Part shown: in pieces, positions 11,844 through 20,364 of the stretch | Numbering within the stretch: the stretch's first letter is position 1 | Layout of the letters: every line of letters starts with the position of its first letter | Assembly (NCBI GenBank): GCA_946811185.2 | Contig: OX328110.1 | Span: forward strand, 22,430,456-22,494,455 | Origin: Hippopus hippopus | Lineage: Eukaryota > Mollusca > Bivalvia > Cardiida > Cardiidae | Length of the DNA stretch: 64,000 nucleotides | Reading direction: 5' to 3' | The notes under the pieces: generated by a model | What the model saw: the letters and a program-made list of their open reading frames with translations, nothing else | What the model was told of the DNA's origin: nothing | Databases searched by the model: none | Made by a program: the position numbers and the translations under genes

Positions 11844-13609
11844 ATTTCATTTAAAAAATAATTCCGTATGTAATAAACTAAAATGGAAAATTATTTAGGA
11901 ATCACGATAAACCATGAATTAGACAAAGTATTTAATGACCACTCATTAAATCTCCTAGAAAAATATTATCTAAGAGCGAATGAAACTCCTCAACAGGCAT
12001 TTGCTAGAGCTAGTGTCGCTTATAGCAAAGGGGATTTACAATTCGCTCAAAGAATATATAATTACGTTTCTTCTAGAAAATTTATGTTTTCTTCTCCTAT
12101 TTTAAGTAACGCTCCATTACCGGGAGAAACATTAAAAAGCCAACCCATTTCTTGTTTTATAAGTCACGTTCCCGATAAAATAGAATGGCTTATAGAACAT
12201 TTGAAATCCGTAAGTTGGTTTACGATAGTTGGAGGGGGAATAGGCGCAGATTGGGGTACCGTTAGAGTAGCGGATAGTAAATCTCCTGGCCCCATAGCTT
12301 TTCTAAATCCTATAAACGCTATTATTAACGCGTATAAACAAGGAAAAACTCGTAAAGGAAGCTACGCGGCGTATTTAGACGTTTCTCACCCGGAAATATA
12401 CGAATTCATCTCAATGAGAATACCAACAGGCGGGGATATTAATAGAAAAAATTTAAATATATTTAACGCTATTAATATCACTGATGAATTTATGAAAGCC
12501 GTAGAACGAGGAATGAATTTCAATCTCGTTGACCCGAAAACGAAAAATATCACTCCCGTAAATCCCAGAAAATTATGGGAAACCATTTTAGAATCTAGAA
12601 GTCGTGTTGGTACTCCGTATTTAAACTTCATTGATACTATAAATAAAGCGCTTCCTAAACCAATGAAAGATAAAGGTTTAAAAATCCACGGAAGTAATTT
12701 ATGTAATGAAATTCATCTCCCAACAGACGTAGAAACAGATGCCGTTTGTTGCGTTTCATCTTTAAACGCCGAATATTTCGATGAATGGGATGAACAGTTA
12801 GTTAGAGATATTATAAGACTATTAGATAATGTATTAGACGTATTTATAGATACAGCGCATAAGAATATACAAAGAGCCGTTAAAGGAGCAATAAGGGATA
12901 GACCGTTAGGATTAGGAGTTATGGGTTTAGGAACATTATTCCAAAAGAAAAAAATCGCTTTTGAATCCGTAGAAGCGAAAGAATTAAATGAACGAATTTT
13001 TAAATTTCTTAAAGAGTGCGCCGTAAAAGAAACTAAACAATTAGCGTTAGAACGAGGCGAGTGTGAATCAATGAAAGGTACAGGGTGGCGTAATTCTCAT
13101 TTATTAGCGGTGGCTCCTACGTCTAATAGCTCAATTCTTACATCTTGTTCAGCTTCTATAGAACCTATTATAGCAAATGCCTACACCTCTAAAACTAGAG
13201 CGGGGACTTTCTTAGTTAAAAATAAATATCTCGAAGAAGAATTGGAGAAATTAAATATGAATGACAAAAAAACGTGGGACTCCATTTTGGTAAACAAGGG
13301 TTCAATTTCTCATTTAAATAATATACCCGATGATATTAAAGGAATATTTAAAACCGCTAAGGAAATAAATCAACTAAAAATAATAGAATTGGCGGTCGAT
13401 AGACAGAAATACATTTGTCAAGGGCAATCTCTAAATGTATTTATAAAATCATCCGCTACGAAAAAAGAAGTACACGATATTCATTTCCAGGCTTGGAAGC
13501 AAGGATGTAAAGGACTTTATTATTACAGAGGAGAAGCTGAAGAGAAAGCGGAAGATATATCTTCTATCAATGATGAAAGTATGGAATGTAGTAGATGCGT
13601 ACTTTAGAG
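11844..13609 (+). other. Inserted cargo block (RNR) splitting the left terminal repeat
   Basis: On the right end, sequence from the TIR inner edge (28984) runs straight on to the start codon of the RING gene (28929). On the left the TIR stops at 11843, the RNR gene follows, and the continuation of the same inverted match restarts at 13610, right after the RNR stop codon, and runs to the ATG of the next gene (13658-13660). The simplest reading is that a ~1.77-kb RNR cassette was inserted into a longer ancestral terminal repeat. Confidence 0.75.
11883..13607 (+). CDS. Ribonucleoside-diphosphate reductase large subunit (class I alpha, no ATP cone)
   Basis: Reduces ribonucleoside diphosphates to deoxyribonucleotides together with a radical-generating small subunit. 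The 574-residue product has the R1 core: first active-site Cys in the QPISCF context (Cys91), the allosteric/phosphate-loop GGGIGADWGTVR, the N-x-C-x-E catalytic triplet (Asn272, Cys274, Glu276), second redox Cys290 in CVSSLN, MGLGTLFQKKK, the PTSNSSI loop, radical-transfer tyrosines in GLYYYR (546-547), and a C-terminal CSRC pair (569/572) for re-reduction. Cellular R1 is usually 750-850 residues; the missing N-terminal part corresponds to the ATP-cone overall-activity domain, so the enzyme should lack dATP shut-off. No small-subunit (R2) gene is visible in the element, so a host partner would be needed. The gene reads inward from the left TIR; the ATG follows a CTAAA. Confidence 0.93.
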   Translation: MENYLGITINHELDKVFNDHSLNLLEKYYLRANETPQQAFARASVAYSKGDLQFAQRIYNYVSSRKFMFSSPILSNAPLPGETLKSQPISCFISHVPDKIEWLIEHLKSVSWFTIVGGGIGADWGTVRVADSKSPGPIAFLNPINAIINAYKQGKTRKGSYAAYLDVSHPEIYEFISMRIPTGGDINRKNLNIFNAINITDEFMKAVERGMNFNLVDPKTKNITPVNPRKLWETILESRSRVGTPYLNFIDTINKALPKPMKDKGLKIHGSNLCNEIHLPTDVETDAVCCVSSLNAEYFDEWDEQLVRDIIRLLDNVLDVFIDTAHKNIQRAVKGAIRDRPLGLGVMGLGTLFQKKKIAFESVEAKELNERIFKFLKECAVKETKQLALERGECESMKGTGWRNSHLLAVAPTSNSSILTSCSASIEPIIANAYTSKTRAGTFLVKNKYLEEELEKLNMNDKKTWDSILVNKGSISHLNNIPDDIKGIFKTAKEINQLKIIELAVDRQKYICQGQSLNVFIKSSATKKEVHDIHFQAWKQGCKGLYYYRGEAEEKAEDISSINDESMECSRCVL

Positions 13610-13660
13610 AAAAATTTTTTTGAACTTTTTAAATTTTAACCCATAAAATAATTCAGGATG
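13610..13660 (+). promoter_or_regulatory. Displaced TIR continuation / promoter of the 168-residue gene
   Basis: Nearly identical, in inverted orientation, to 28927-28980 upstream of the RING gene. The last ~30 bases up to and including the ATG are identical (core CCATAAAATAATTCAGG); upstream differences are a shorter T-run and a few substitutions. It sits directly after the RNR stop codon. Confidence 0.8.
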
Positions 13661-14164
13661 GAGCCGTTAAAAGAGTTTCTAAAAGAGTTGAACTTAGATG
13701 AAAATAAAAGTTTAATGAAGTCTATAGATAACATGGAAGAAAATTTAATAAATATGGATATAGCTAAAGATAGATTTAAAAACTTAATTTCAGATAAAGA
13801 ACTATTAGCGAGATTCGCTATACTTTTAGTTAATTGTGTAAATAGTATTTTAGATTCCATAGACCCTAGAATCAATGAACATAATGATATGAAAGCTGCA
13901 ATTTTTACTCAAATTCATGTAAAGAAAGATGTATCTAAAAAAACCTTAAGAACTAAAGTTAATAAACAGTTTGGAATTAAACCAGATAAGAAATCAACTA
14001 AAAACCAAATAATATACACCTATATGCTGCATTGTCTTACGTATTACGGAAAACAAATAAGATGTTCTCGCGTTAATGAATTAAGAAGAAATAAAGTCTT
14101 TAATTTCGAAGATGTACATGATATAAAAAATAAGATAATTGAAGATATTAAGTTTTTAAGCTAA
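13658..14164 (+). CDS. Uncharacterised 168-residue protein
   Basis: I do not recognise a family. The product is lysine-rich and mostly helical in appearance: an acidic/amphipathic N-terminal half (through about residue 75), a basic central segment rich in K, T and S (about 85-115), and a YMLHCLTYYGKQIR stretch that could be a small DNA-binding or protein-interaction helix. No signal peptide or clear membrane span. The start is supported by the promoter region shared with the RING gene at the other end of the element, which implies the two were once the terminal, inward-reading genes. It converges with the polymerase gene across a palindrome. Confidence 0.7.
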   Translation: MEPLKEFLKELNLDENKSLMKSIDNMEENLINMDIAKDRFKNLISDKELLARFAILLVNCVNSILDSIDPRINEHNDMKAAIFTQIHVKKDVSKKTLRTKVNKQFGIKPDKKSTKNQIIYTYMLHCLTYYGKQIRCSRVNELRRNKVFNFEDVHDIKNKIIEDIKFLS

Positions 14165-14180
14165 AGAAAGTTTTTTATAA

Positions 14181-14211
14181 ATATAATTTAATTCATAAAA
14201 TTAAATTATAT
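14181..14211. terminator. Palindrome between convergent 168-residue gene and PolB
   Basis: Perfect 13-bp arms (ATATAATTTAATT and its complement) with a 5-base loop. It lies between two convergent genes and overlaps the PolB stop codon (14206-14208), so it could serve as a two-way transcription end signal. Confidence 0.55.
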
Positions 14212-17200
14212 TTCACGATGCCCCCAAGCTAAAGTATCAATCTTGTCTTCCAAAACAAACCTTTTATCATCACTTGACCCTAACGCTTTTTTGTTTAACT
14301 CTTCAGTATATATATTATGCTCCCTACTTCTTAAAACAGTCATCTTTCTATACTGGTCTTTTTCTGTAAACAAACACTCTTTGAAATTATTAAAGTTTAT
14401 CTCTTTTTTAACAACTGATTGTTTAACACCTTTACATCTTTTATCTTCTATATTATCTAAAGTTTTATAAGCATACATTTTTGCCCCAAGACCAACAAAC
14501 TCAGTCATAATTTCACCACCTAACTCATCTTTGAACATTCCAACTACTCTAGCATTACAATCATTTTTTAAGAAATGATCTTTAGGATAATTGCTTGTAT
14601 CAAACATTTTAACCACATCTTTCTCCATATCCTTATATAAATCGTTAGTTTCTACTTCGAGAATAAAACTATCCGTATCAGTATAACACATTCTAACCTT
14701 TTCACCATACTTAGGTTTAAAGTAATTATAATAAGTTTTTTGCATATGTGTTTTACTAATATCTAAGATGCTTAATCCTGAGTAAATAGGTTTATCATAT
14801 ACCAACTTAGTGTTTTTCATGTGTACCGCTGTTAGGTTTTCATCGAATATTTTTGCGTGACTATAGTTTGGTTTTGCTACTAATTTTCTACAACGCTCTT
14901 CACTAGAAACCAGTTCTATTGATACTCTGTTTCTTAGATTTTCCATAGTTTTACCAAAAACCGAGTTATTCATTAATTTAAAAAAATCTTTTTCGAAATT
15001 ATTTTTAGCCGCTTTTCTCAGTTCAATGTTTGTATCAATATATGATTTAAGCCACGGACTTTCCACAAACTTAATTCCTCGATGTATTTTAGTAATTTCT
15101 AAACCTAAATCAACGCATGTTTTTAAAGCTTCATGATGAATAATATAATTTTCTTTATTATTTAAGTTTGGAATAAGTTTTTCTACCTTTTCAATCTTTA
15201 AACGTTCAGGCGCTAAAGGAAAGTCGTTATGTAAATCGTGTAATTCTCTCGGATATTCTAAATCTACTTCTAATATACATGGGGTTTTTTGCCAAATTTC
15301 TAATTCTTTATTTGTCATCCATTTAAAACCATGTGTAGGAAGAGGTCGGCTCATTGCCCAAGGATAAAGACTGTTTGCATCTATATATAATAAATATTTT
15401 GATGGTTTACTAGAATCATATAATTTACCCATATACTTATTATTTGCTTTTGCGTATCTTTTACTACACATACTAACACCTCCTCTGATACCCTTTTCAA
15501 CCATTAAAAGCATATCAGAATCACTTAAAAGCTCTAGGTTCACTTTCGTTATTTTTAATGCCGCATCCCAAGCTAAACCAGGGGCTGTATAATACCAACT
15601 AGGGTCTAAATTATAGTTTTTGCGACAAACATCTCTAAAGTTCTCAAAAACATCCGCTAAAAGCAATACATCTATTTTATTGTAAAGTTCTAAGTAATCC
15701 TTCAACGTTTTCATGTTAAAAGTTCTCCAAACCTTTTGTGCATGAGCGTAATCTTCATCACTAATTCCTTCTTTGTTTAAACTAGAGTAAAATGCTTTTT
15801 TAGGTGGTAATTCTTCATCTTTAAGTTTATTAAATGAATCTAAGTACTCATAAGGGAAAACTCCTTTTCTCCTAACCAAAGATAACTCATTAACATTAAA
15901 ATATTTCGATAAAATTTTTAATTGGCTTTCTTTTAAGTTACTCGAAAGCTTATCTAAACTAGAACTCATAAACTTAAAGCTATCAAGAAATTTAATTTTA
16001 TGTTTTATATTTTTTCCAACCCAAAATTCTTTACTAAAACTAATATATTTCTCTTCATTATTTGGAATACAATCAATCCTCCCTTTAGATTTGCCAAGGC
16101 ATTTAATAAAAAGATGAGCGTCATATCCACTAAGATTATGAAGGTATACAGGTGTGAAGTTAGGGTTTTTAGCGTTTAGGTTACATTCAGTGTGTGCGGC
16201 ACCTCTATATTTACCCGTAAAATGGCAATGGTCTCTTACTCTATAATTAACACGATTAAACTCCTCACCACAAATCCAACAATGTGTTTGTTTTTTATGT
16301 TCCATTTCTTCCTTTTCTGTAATTATAATAGGTTTTGGATTTTGGTAATATTCTTGATGAATTTCTCGTATATCATCTCTCAACCAGCTTATAAAAACTT
16401 CATCAGCATTTTCTCCGACATAACTTCTTAATATAGGAGCTTTAACACTATCATCAAAACATTTTATAATATAAACAAAACTACAAGGTATATGCTTTTG
16501 ATATTTCATAGTATAACTTTTTTCTGGGTTTGGTTGGCACGTGTGTATTGGCTCTAAAACACTTTCAAAATCAGCGTATACAACAAAGGGAACCTCAAGT
16601 TTTCTAGAATGGTTTTTAAAAGCTACCCAGGTATTTGGTTTTGGCATCTCTAAAGTAATAGGTTCGTGTTCATTACAATATTGTTTGTGTTTTTCCAAAA
16701 GTTCTTTACTACCAAAATGATTTAAACAACGTTCACAAATTTCCATATTTTTAGAGTTATGACTATTAGTTACTTGTCTTATTACTAATCTTTTAAGGTT
16801 TTTTATGAGAGCGTAGTGCATGTTTTCCTCATTTTTAATTAAAAGAAGGTTAACATGTTTACTTTTTTCACATTTTGTAAGCCTAAGCGGATAAATGAAT
16901 TTTTTGTTCTCCTCATAACTATATACGTTTACACTAATTTCAGGATTTTGTGTTTCAAACTTACTGATATCCTTAAGCGAAACAGGACAGTCGATTCCCG
17001 TCATATTTAAACTACTTTCCTTTTCTTTCAAAGCTTTATCTAATAATTGTGGATTTTTTTCTTTTGGATTTAACTCTCTTAAAACACACCATAAAAAACA
17101 TTTACTATCTTTATTTTTCATATTGATAACTGCTTTTTTGTTAGCAATCCATAGTGGTAAAGGTATCCAACTATTAGCTCTTAAAGGAACATAAGTAGCT

Positions 17201-17778
17201 GTATGTATTTCTAGTTTTACGATACTCCCAAAAGTCCAACCACTACCTTCTCTTTGGAAATTAGTTAAATTTTCTAAAACTTCATCTATCATTGTGTTCA
17301 ATAAATTCTCTATTTCTTCACTGTTTAAATTTAAATGTTGGCTACTATGAAAAGCACGTTCCACGGGACCCTGATCAATATCTGTCATTAACCACATTTT
17401 ACACCTAAGTACAAGTTTAACCTTTGTTCGTAAATTATTTCGAAGAGTATTTGTAATAGGCGCCCACGTTTCTGCGAAAAATCTTTGCGGGTTATAATTT
17501 CCTCTACCATCTATAACATATTGATTAACAAACTCTCTAAATGCTGAGCGCTCTCTTCTAACCTCAAACGGTTGTCTTGGTGGATAATTCTCTCTAACAT
17601 TCTGAACAATTTCATCAAGAACTCGTGGTAATTGGTTTTCTCTAACATTACCAGTTAACCAATCAGTAAAATTATTGATTCTACGTTGAACTGATTGAGG
17701 TATAGTGTTAGCTATAACTCTTCCAACATTTGACGCAGCTCTTCCAACTATATTAGAAATTCTGTTAAGCCAAGACAT
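14206..17778 (-). CDS. polB: Protein-primed family B DNA polymerase (Polinton pPolB)
   Basis: Replicates the element from its termini. Exonuclease motifs: ADFESV (Exo I), NLSGYDAHLF (Exo II), YNKIDVLLLAD (Exo III). Polymerase motifs: DANSLYP (A), KLMNNSVFGKTMEN (B), CYTDTDS (C) and a downstream AKMYAYK. Between Exo I and Exo II is a Cys/His cluster (WICGEEF...RDHCHFTGKYRGAAHTECN) typical of Polinton polymerases and HNH-like. The N-terminal ~400 residues hold an alpha-helical segment, a DSKCFLWCVL block and a C2H2-like finger (CERC...HKQYC); this region may contain the terminal-protein function, which is inference. I place the start at 17778 (1190 residues) because TATAAA directly abuts that ATG; an in-frame ATG 13 codons upstream exists (17817). 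All catalytic residues are present. Confidence 0.96.
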   Translation of the reverse strand: MSWLNRISNIVGRAASNVGRVIANTIPQSVQRRINNFTDWLTGNVRENQLPRVLDEIVQNVRENYPPRQPFEVRRERSAFREFVNQYVIDGRGNYNPQRFFAETWAPITNTLRNNLRTKVKLVLRCKMWLMTDIDQGPVERAFHSSQHLNLNSEEIENLLNTMIDEVLENLTNFQREGSGWTFGSIVKLEIHTATYVPLRANSWIPLPLWIANKKAVINMKNKDSKCFLWCVLRELNPKEKNPQLLDKALKEKESSLNMTGIDCPVSLKDISKFETQNPEISVNVYSYEENKKFIYPLRLTKCEKSKHVNLLLIKNEENMHYALIKNLKRLVIRQVTNSHNSKNMEICERCLNHFGSKELLEKHKQYCNEHEPITLEMPKPNTWVAFKNHSRKLEVPFVVYADFESVLEPIHTCQPNPEKSYTMKYQKHIPCSFVYIIKCFDDSVKAPILRSYVGENADEVFISWLRDDIREIHQEYYQNPKPIIITEKEEMEHKKQTHCWICGEEFNRVNYRVRDHCHFTGKYRGAAHTECNLNAKNPNFTPVYLHNLSGYDAHLFIKCLGKSKGRIDCIPNNEEKYISFSKEFWVGKNIKHKIKFLDSFKFMSSSLDKLSSNLKESQLKILSKYFNVNELSLVRRKGVFPYEYLDSFNKLKDEELPPKKAFYSSLNKEGISDEDYAHAQKVWRTFNMKTLKDYLELYNKIDVLLLADVFENFRDVCRKNYNLDPSWYYTAPGLAWDAALKITKVNLELLSDSDMLLMVEKGIRGGVSMCSKRYAKANNKYMGKLYDSSKPSKYLLYIDANSLYPWAMSRPLPTHGFKWMTNKELEIWQKTPCILEVDLEYPRELHDLHNDFPLAPERLKIEKVEKLIPNLNNKENYIIHHEALKTCVDLGLEITKIHRGIKFVESPWLKSYIDTNIELRKAAKNNFEKDFFKLMNNSVFGKTMENLRNRVSIELVSSEERCRKLVAKPNYSHAKIFDENLTAVHMKNTKLVYDKPIYSGLSILDISKTHMQKTYYNYFKPKYGEKVRMCYTDTDSFILEVETNDLYKDMEKDVVKMFDTSNYPKDHFLKNDCNARVVGMFKDELGGEIMTEFVGLGAKMYAYKTLDNIEDKRCKGVKQSVVKKEINFNNFKECLFTEKDQYRKMTVLRSREHNIYTEELNKKALGSSDDKRFVLEDKIDTLAWGHREI

Positions 17779-17784
17779 TTTATA
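17779..17784 (-). promoter_or_regulatory. TATAAA abutting the PolB start codon
   Basis: TATAAA immediately followed by ATG on the minus strand; this decides the internal start over the ATG at 17817. Confidence 0.6.
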
Positions 17785-17819
17785 GAGTAAATATAATTCC
17801 CTTAACCTATTTATCAAAA

Positions 17820-17855
17820 AATTTTATTATATCTGTGTGTAAATATAATAAAATT
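17820..17855. terminator. Palindrome at the stop of the SAP/NUMOD-like gene
   Basis: Perfect 13-bp arms (ATTTTATTATAT core) separated by 10 bases. The stop codon of the upstream leftward gene (17854-17856) lies in the right arm; the polymerase gene follows in the same direction. Confidence 0.5.
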
Positions 17856-18192
17856 AATGAACGTTAATCCTATATTTATCTTTCCAAACCCTTCCATTCC
17901 AATTCTCAATCGTTTGTGGACTACGGTCTATAAATTGACCCGCTTTATAAATGGATGGAAAGGTTTTTATTTCTCCAGTTTCAACATCCTCTAAACTAAC
18001 TTTCTTAGGATTTTTCATAATAGTTTGTAATCTATCAAATTTAGAGTCTTTACTTTTTTCTTCTTTAGGCGAATCACTCGGAAACAATCCATGTTCTTTC
18101 ACCAACTCAACTAAACGCTTTTTATTCCAGTATGAGTAGAAATTTATATTATTTTCTTTAAGAATTTGTTTTAAATCTGCAACCTTTATCAT
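17854..18192 (-). CDS. Small SAP-like plus NUMOD1-like DNA-binding protein
   Basis: 112 residues. Residues 1-36 (LKQILKENNI...LVELVKEHGL) look like a SAP-type helix-extension-helix DNA-binding module. Residues ~65-110 (VETGEIKTFPSIYKAGQFI then QTIENWNGRVWKDKYRI) match the pattern of NUMOD1-type modular DNA-binding domains usually attached to homing endonucleases, but no nuclease domain is present. A stand-alone double DNA-binding protein next to the polymerase and MCP genes could act in genome packaging, replication or transcription. The start is preceded by TATAAAA two bases from the ATG. Family assignments are from pattern recognition. Confidence 0.7.
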   Translation of the reverse strand: MIKVADLKQILKENNINFYSYWNKKRLVELVKEHGLFPSDSPKEEKSKDSKFDRLQTIMKNPKKVSLEDVETGEIKTFPSIYKAGQFIDRSPQTIENWNGRVWKDKYRINVH

Positions 18193-18214
18193 TTTTATAT
18201 AAAAAGAAAAAATC

Positions 18215-19498
18215 TTAATACACTACACTCATTTTACTTCCATCAGACTGAAAGTTAATTAACCTATCACTAATAATAACAGCATATGCCTCTGTATTCA
18301 CAAGCACATTTTCAGTAAAACTCGCTTTGATTTGGATATCAGTGACAGAGTATTTCAATTTCGCACTCTGTTTGGAAACATCAAACAAAAACAAAGGATA
18401 AAGGCTTTTATAATCTGGTGGAGTAATGTTAGGGTTTGACACCATTTCATTCATGTTATAAAACTTAGACCTAAATAGAGAAGCGTCCCCATACACTCTA
18501 CTAAATTGGTTTGCGGTAAAACTGAGGTTATAATCAATAGCGGGATATCTAGTAGAATTTAACGTAACATAAATGTTATTAACGTTTCTATGGTCAAATA
18601 TAGCTGGATTTTGTTGTTGATTCCCGCTTTTACCAGTTTGAAAACCAACAATGATAAAACGCGGCACTTCAGGTGATGATTTGACAGCGAGCCTCCAGGT
18701 AAATGATGTTGACTCGGGAACTGAAATAGAGTCACACTGTCTCATTCTATACCCAACCGGTATTTTTTCTTTTTTCTCAATAATTTTATAAAGTTGCAAT
18801 TTCTCTTCATCTGAGGGTAACACATGAGGCATAAACCAAGATACTTTAAGTAAATTAATTCTACCATCAGCAGGAGCAGCACCATCTCGAAAGATTGCAT
18901 CATTATCATTATTTCTCGTTAATGTGAGAGTTTGCTTCATTCCATACAATATCTTATCATAATCATCACAGAAACCAAATATATGTTTTAATGGAACTCT
19001 GAAGCTAAAGGTGCCTCTTGGAAGAGGGTTATTAATAATATAATTTCTTCTTACAATAAAACCAGTGTTTCCGGCACCCGCGTTAGCTGCTGTATCTTTA
19101 TACCACAATTGATTTAACCCTTGTGATTTAGAAAAATCATCCGGATATTTTAACAACCCAAGCATTGTAGTAGCCTGACCAGGATTCAATACAGATTCAA
19201 TCTCCATACCCGAAAGTTGGTACTTAATATTTTTAAAAAGATACATGAGGCCATTGTTTGTTAAAGAAATATCAGCGTTAGCATCGTAAACTGCTCCAGT
19301 ATCACTTCTTACTAATTCACCTACAAAAACTAAATAACTCTCACTAGGATGAGTAAAAATATCTTGAGTCTCAATGCTAATTCTAATTTCTCCTAGGTTG
19401 TTAAGGTTTGTACCGGTGATTGGCTCATACTCATGGTGTTCATACTCAGCAATACTATCATCTTTTAAGATTGGTTCAGTTATTCTTAAAATGTCCAT
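18215..19498 (-). CDS. Major capsid protein (double jelly-roll, hexon-like)
   Basis: 427 residues with beta-rich, polar sequence matching Polinton/adintovirus major capsid proteins, including the LPRGTFSFRVPLKHIFGFCDD and YDKILYGM block near residues 165-190, the first jelly-roll region with GEIRISIETQDIF near the N-terminus, and a C-terminal block ending LVNTEAYAVIISDRLINFQ. It would form the trimeric hexon capsomers. It lies in the leftward structural block. TATAAA abuts its ATG. Length fits the shorter Polinton MCPs. Confidence 0.88.
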   Translation of the reverse strand: MDILRITEPILKDDSIAEYEHHEYEPITGTNLNNLGEIRISIETQDIFTHPSESYLVFVGELVRSDTGAVYDANADISLTNNGLMYLFKNIKYQLSGMEIESVLNPGQATTMLGLLKYPDDFSKSQGLNQLWYKDTAANAGAGNTGFIVRRNYIINNPLPRGTFSFRVPLKHIFGFCDDYDKILYGMKQTLTLTRNNDNDAIFRDGAAPADGRINLLKVSWFMPHVLPSDEEKLQLYKIIEKKEKIPVGYRMRQCDSISVPESTSFTWRLAVKSSPEVPRFIIVGFQTGKSGNQQQNPAIFDHRNVNNIYVTLNSTRYPAIDYNLSFTANQFSRVYGDASLFRSKFYNMNEMVSNPNITPPDYKSLYPLFLFDVSKQSAKLKYSVTDIQIKASFTENVLVNTEAYAVIISDRLINFQSDGSKMSVVY

Positions 19499-19504
19499 TT
19501 TATA
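19499..19504 (-). promoter_or_regulatory. TATAAA abutting the MCP start codon
   Basis: TATAAA directly followed by the MCP ATG on the minus strand, just outside the palindrome at 19510-19544. Confidence 0.6.
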
Positions 19505-19509
19505 AAGTG

Positions 19510-19544
19510 ATTATAATTTTTAAAACAAAATTAAAAATTATAAT
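19510..19544. terminator. Palindrome between the 119-residue gene and the MCP gene
   Basis: Perfect 14-bp arms (ATTATAATTTTTAA and complement) with a 7-base loop, just downstream of the leftward gene whose stop codon is 19553-19555. Confidence 0.5.
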
Positions 19545-19552
19545 TGTGTTAC

Positions 19553-19912
19553 TTAAATTACAAACCAAAGCTGGGGATAAGACTTATTATTACCATTAAC
19601 AAACACACCTTGGAGTTTAATGTTTTTTGTGGCACCCAGTTCAGCTTTTGGATAAACTTTATTACCGTATACAAGTGTTATTTCAGGTATACCGTTATCT
19701 TTTAAATATTCATTCACATTTTTCTCAATCTCTTTTATCTTGGTTACCTTTTCAGAAGACAACTTCACAACAGCTTTTTTTTTACCATATTTCGTTTTAT
19801 CAATTCCGAGGATATCGCAATCTTCTATGTTTAAAGAAGAAGCGCCTGTTATTTCAATACTAGTACTATTATATTTTTCATTATCTACACGATTAAAATT
19901 TAATAAACCCAT
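19553..19912 (-). CDS. Uncharacterised 119-residue protein (possible OB-fold-like)
   Basis: Beta-rich, lysine-rich small protein. The pattern of strands plus a central helix (EKVTKIKEIEKNVNEYLK) and the aromatic C-terminal segment SYPQLWFVI is compatible with a small single-stranded-DNA-binding OB fold, but I cannot confirm this from sequence alone. It lies between the 132-residue protein and MCP genes. The ATG is 5 bases after a TATAAA (19918-19923). Confidence 0.7.
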   Translation of the reverse strand: MGLLNFNRVDNEKYNSTSIEITGASSLNIEDCDILGIDKTKYGKKKAVVKLSSEKVTKIKEIEKNVNEYLKDNGIPEITLVYGNKVYPKAELGATKNIKLQGVFVNGNNKSYPQLWFVI

Positions 19913-19960
19913 TCTTTTTTATAATAAATATAATTTTCTTAACTTATCAATTTTTTTTCT

Positions 19961-20359
19961 TCATACCGTTTTAATACCCGCTCCACTGTTTAATCTTTTA
20001 ACTAAGTCTTGGATAGCAATGGCACTTCCATCTATTAATGCGCTAATGTTTTGCGTTTTAGGAGTATCATTAGGTTTTGGTGTTGTATTATATTTTTGTA
20101 AAATTTGTTTCGATTTTGGTGTTAAGGCTTTCGTAACTAATTTTTTCCCCGCTTCTACCACTGCACTTTTTCCAACCTCTAGAGCTTTCTTTGCTCCTTC
20201 CTTAGCTACACTCTTTCCTACATCAAGAGCAGAAGACGTAATTTGTTTAGCTGCACTACTAGTAAAAAGCCTCGTTAAAAAGTTAGCAATACTATCAAAG
20301 ATTCCGGAACCACCGTGTGAATACCTTGTTTTAAATCCATGTTTCTTATTGATTATCAT
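19961..20359 (-). CDS. Small basic virion-core-like protein (adenovirus pX/pVI-like)
   Basis: 132 residues, basic, with an N-terminal GGSGIFDSIANFLTRLF amphipathic helix and an Ala/Lys/Val-rich helical stretch (residues ~35-75). This glycine-then-amphipathic-helix layout resembles the small core or membrane-active virion proteins of adenoviruses and adintoviruses. Role by analogy: genome condensation or membrane disruption on entry. The ATG is 4 bases after TATAAA (20364-20369). It is only 5 bp from the preceding gene's stop. Confidence 0.65.
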   Translation of the reverse strand: MIINKKHGFKTRYSHGGSGIFDSIANFLTRLFTSSAAKQITSSALDVGKSVAKEGAKKALEVGKSAVVEAGKKLVTKALTPKSKQILQKYNTTPKPNDTPKTQNISALIDGSAIAIQDLVKRLNSGAGIKTV

Positions 20360-20364
20360 CTTTT

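Noticed and set aside
13658..14164. RNR small subunit partner
   Set aside because: Too short and lacking the diiron E/H ligand pattern of R2 proteins.
17779..17817. Upstream in-frame ATG as the polymerase start
   Set aside because: The ATG at 17778 directly follows TATAAA as in most other genes of the element; the additional 13 codons overlap that motif.
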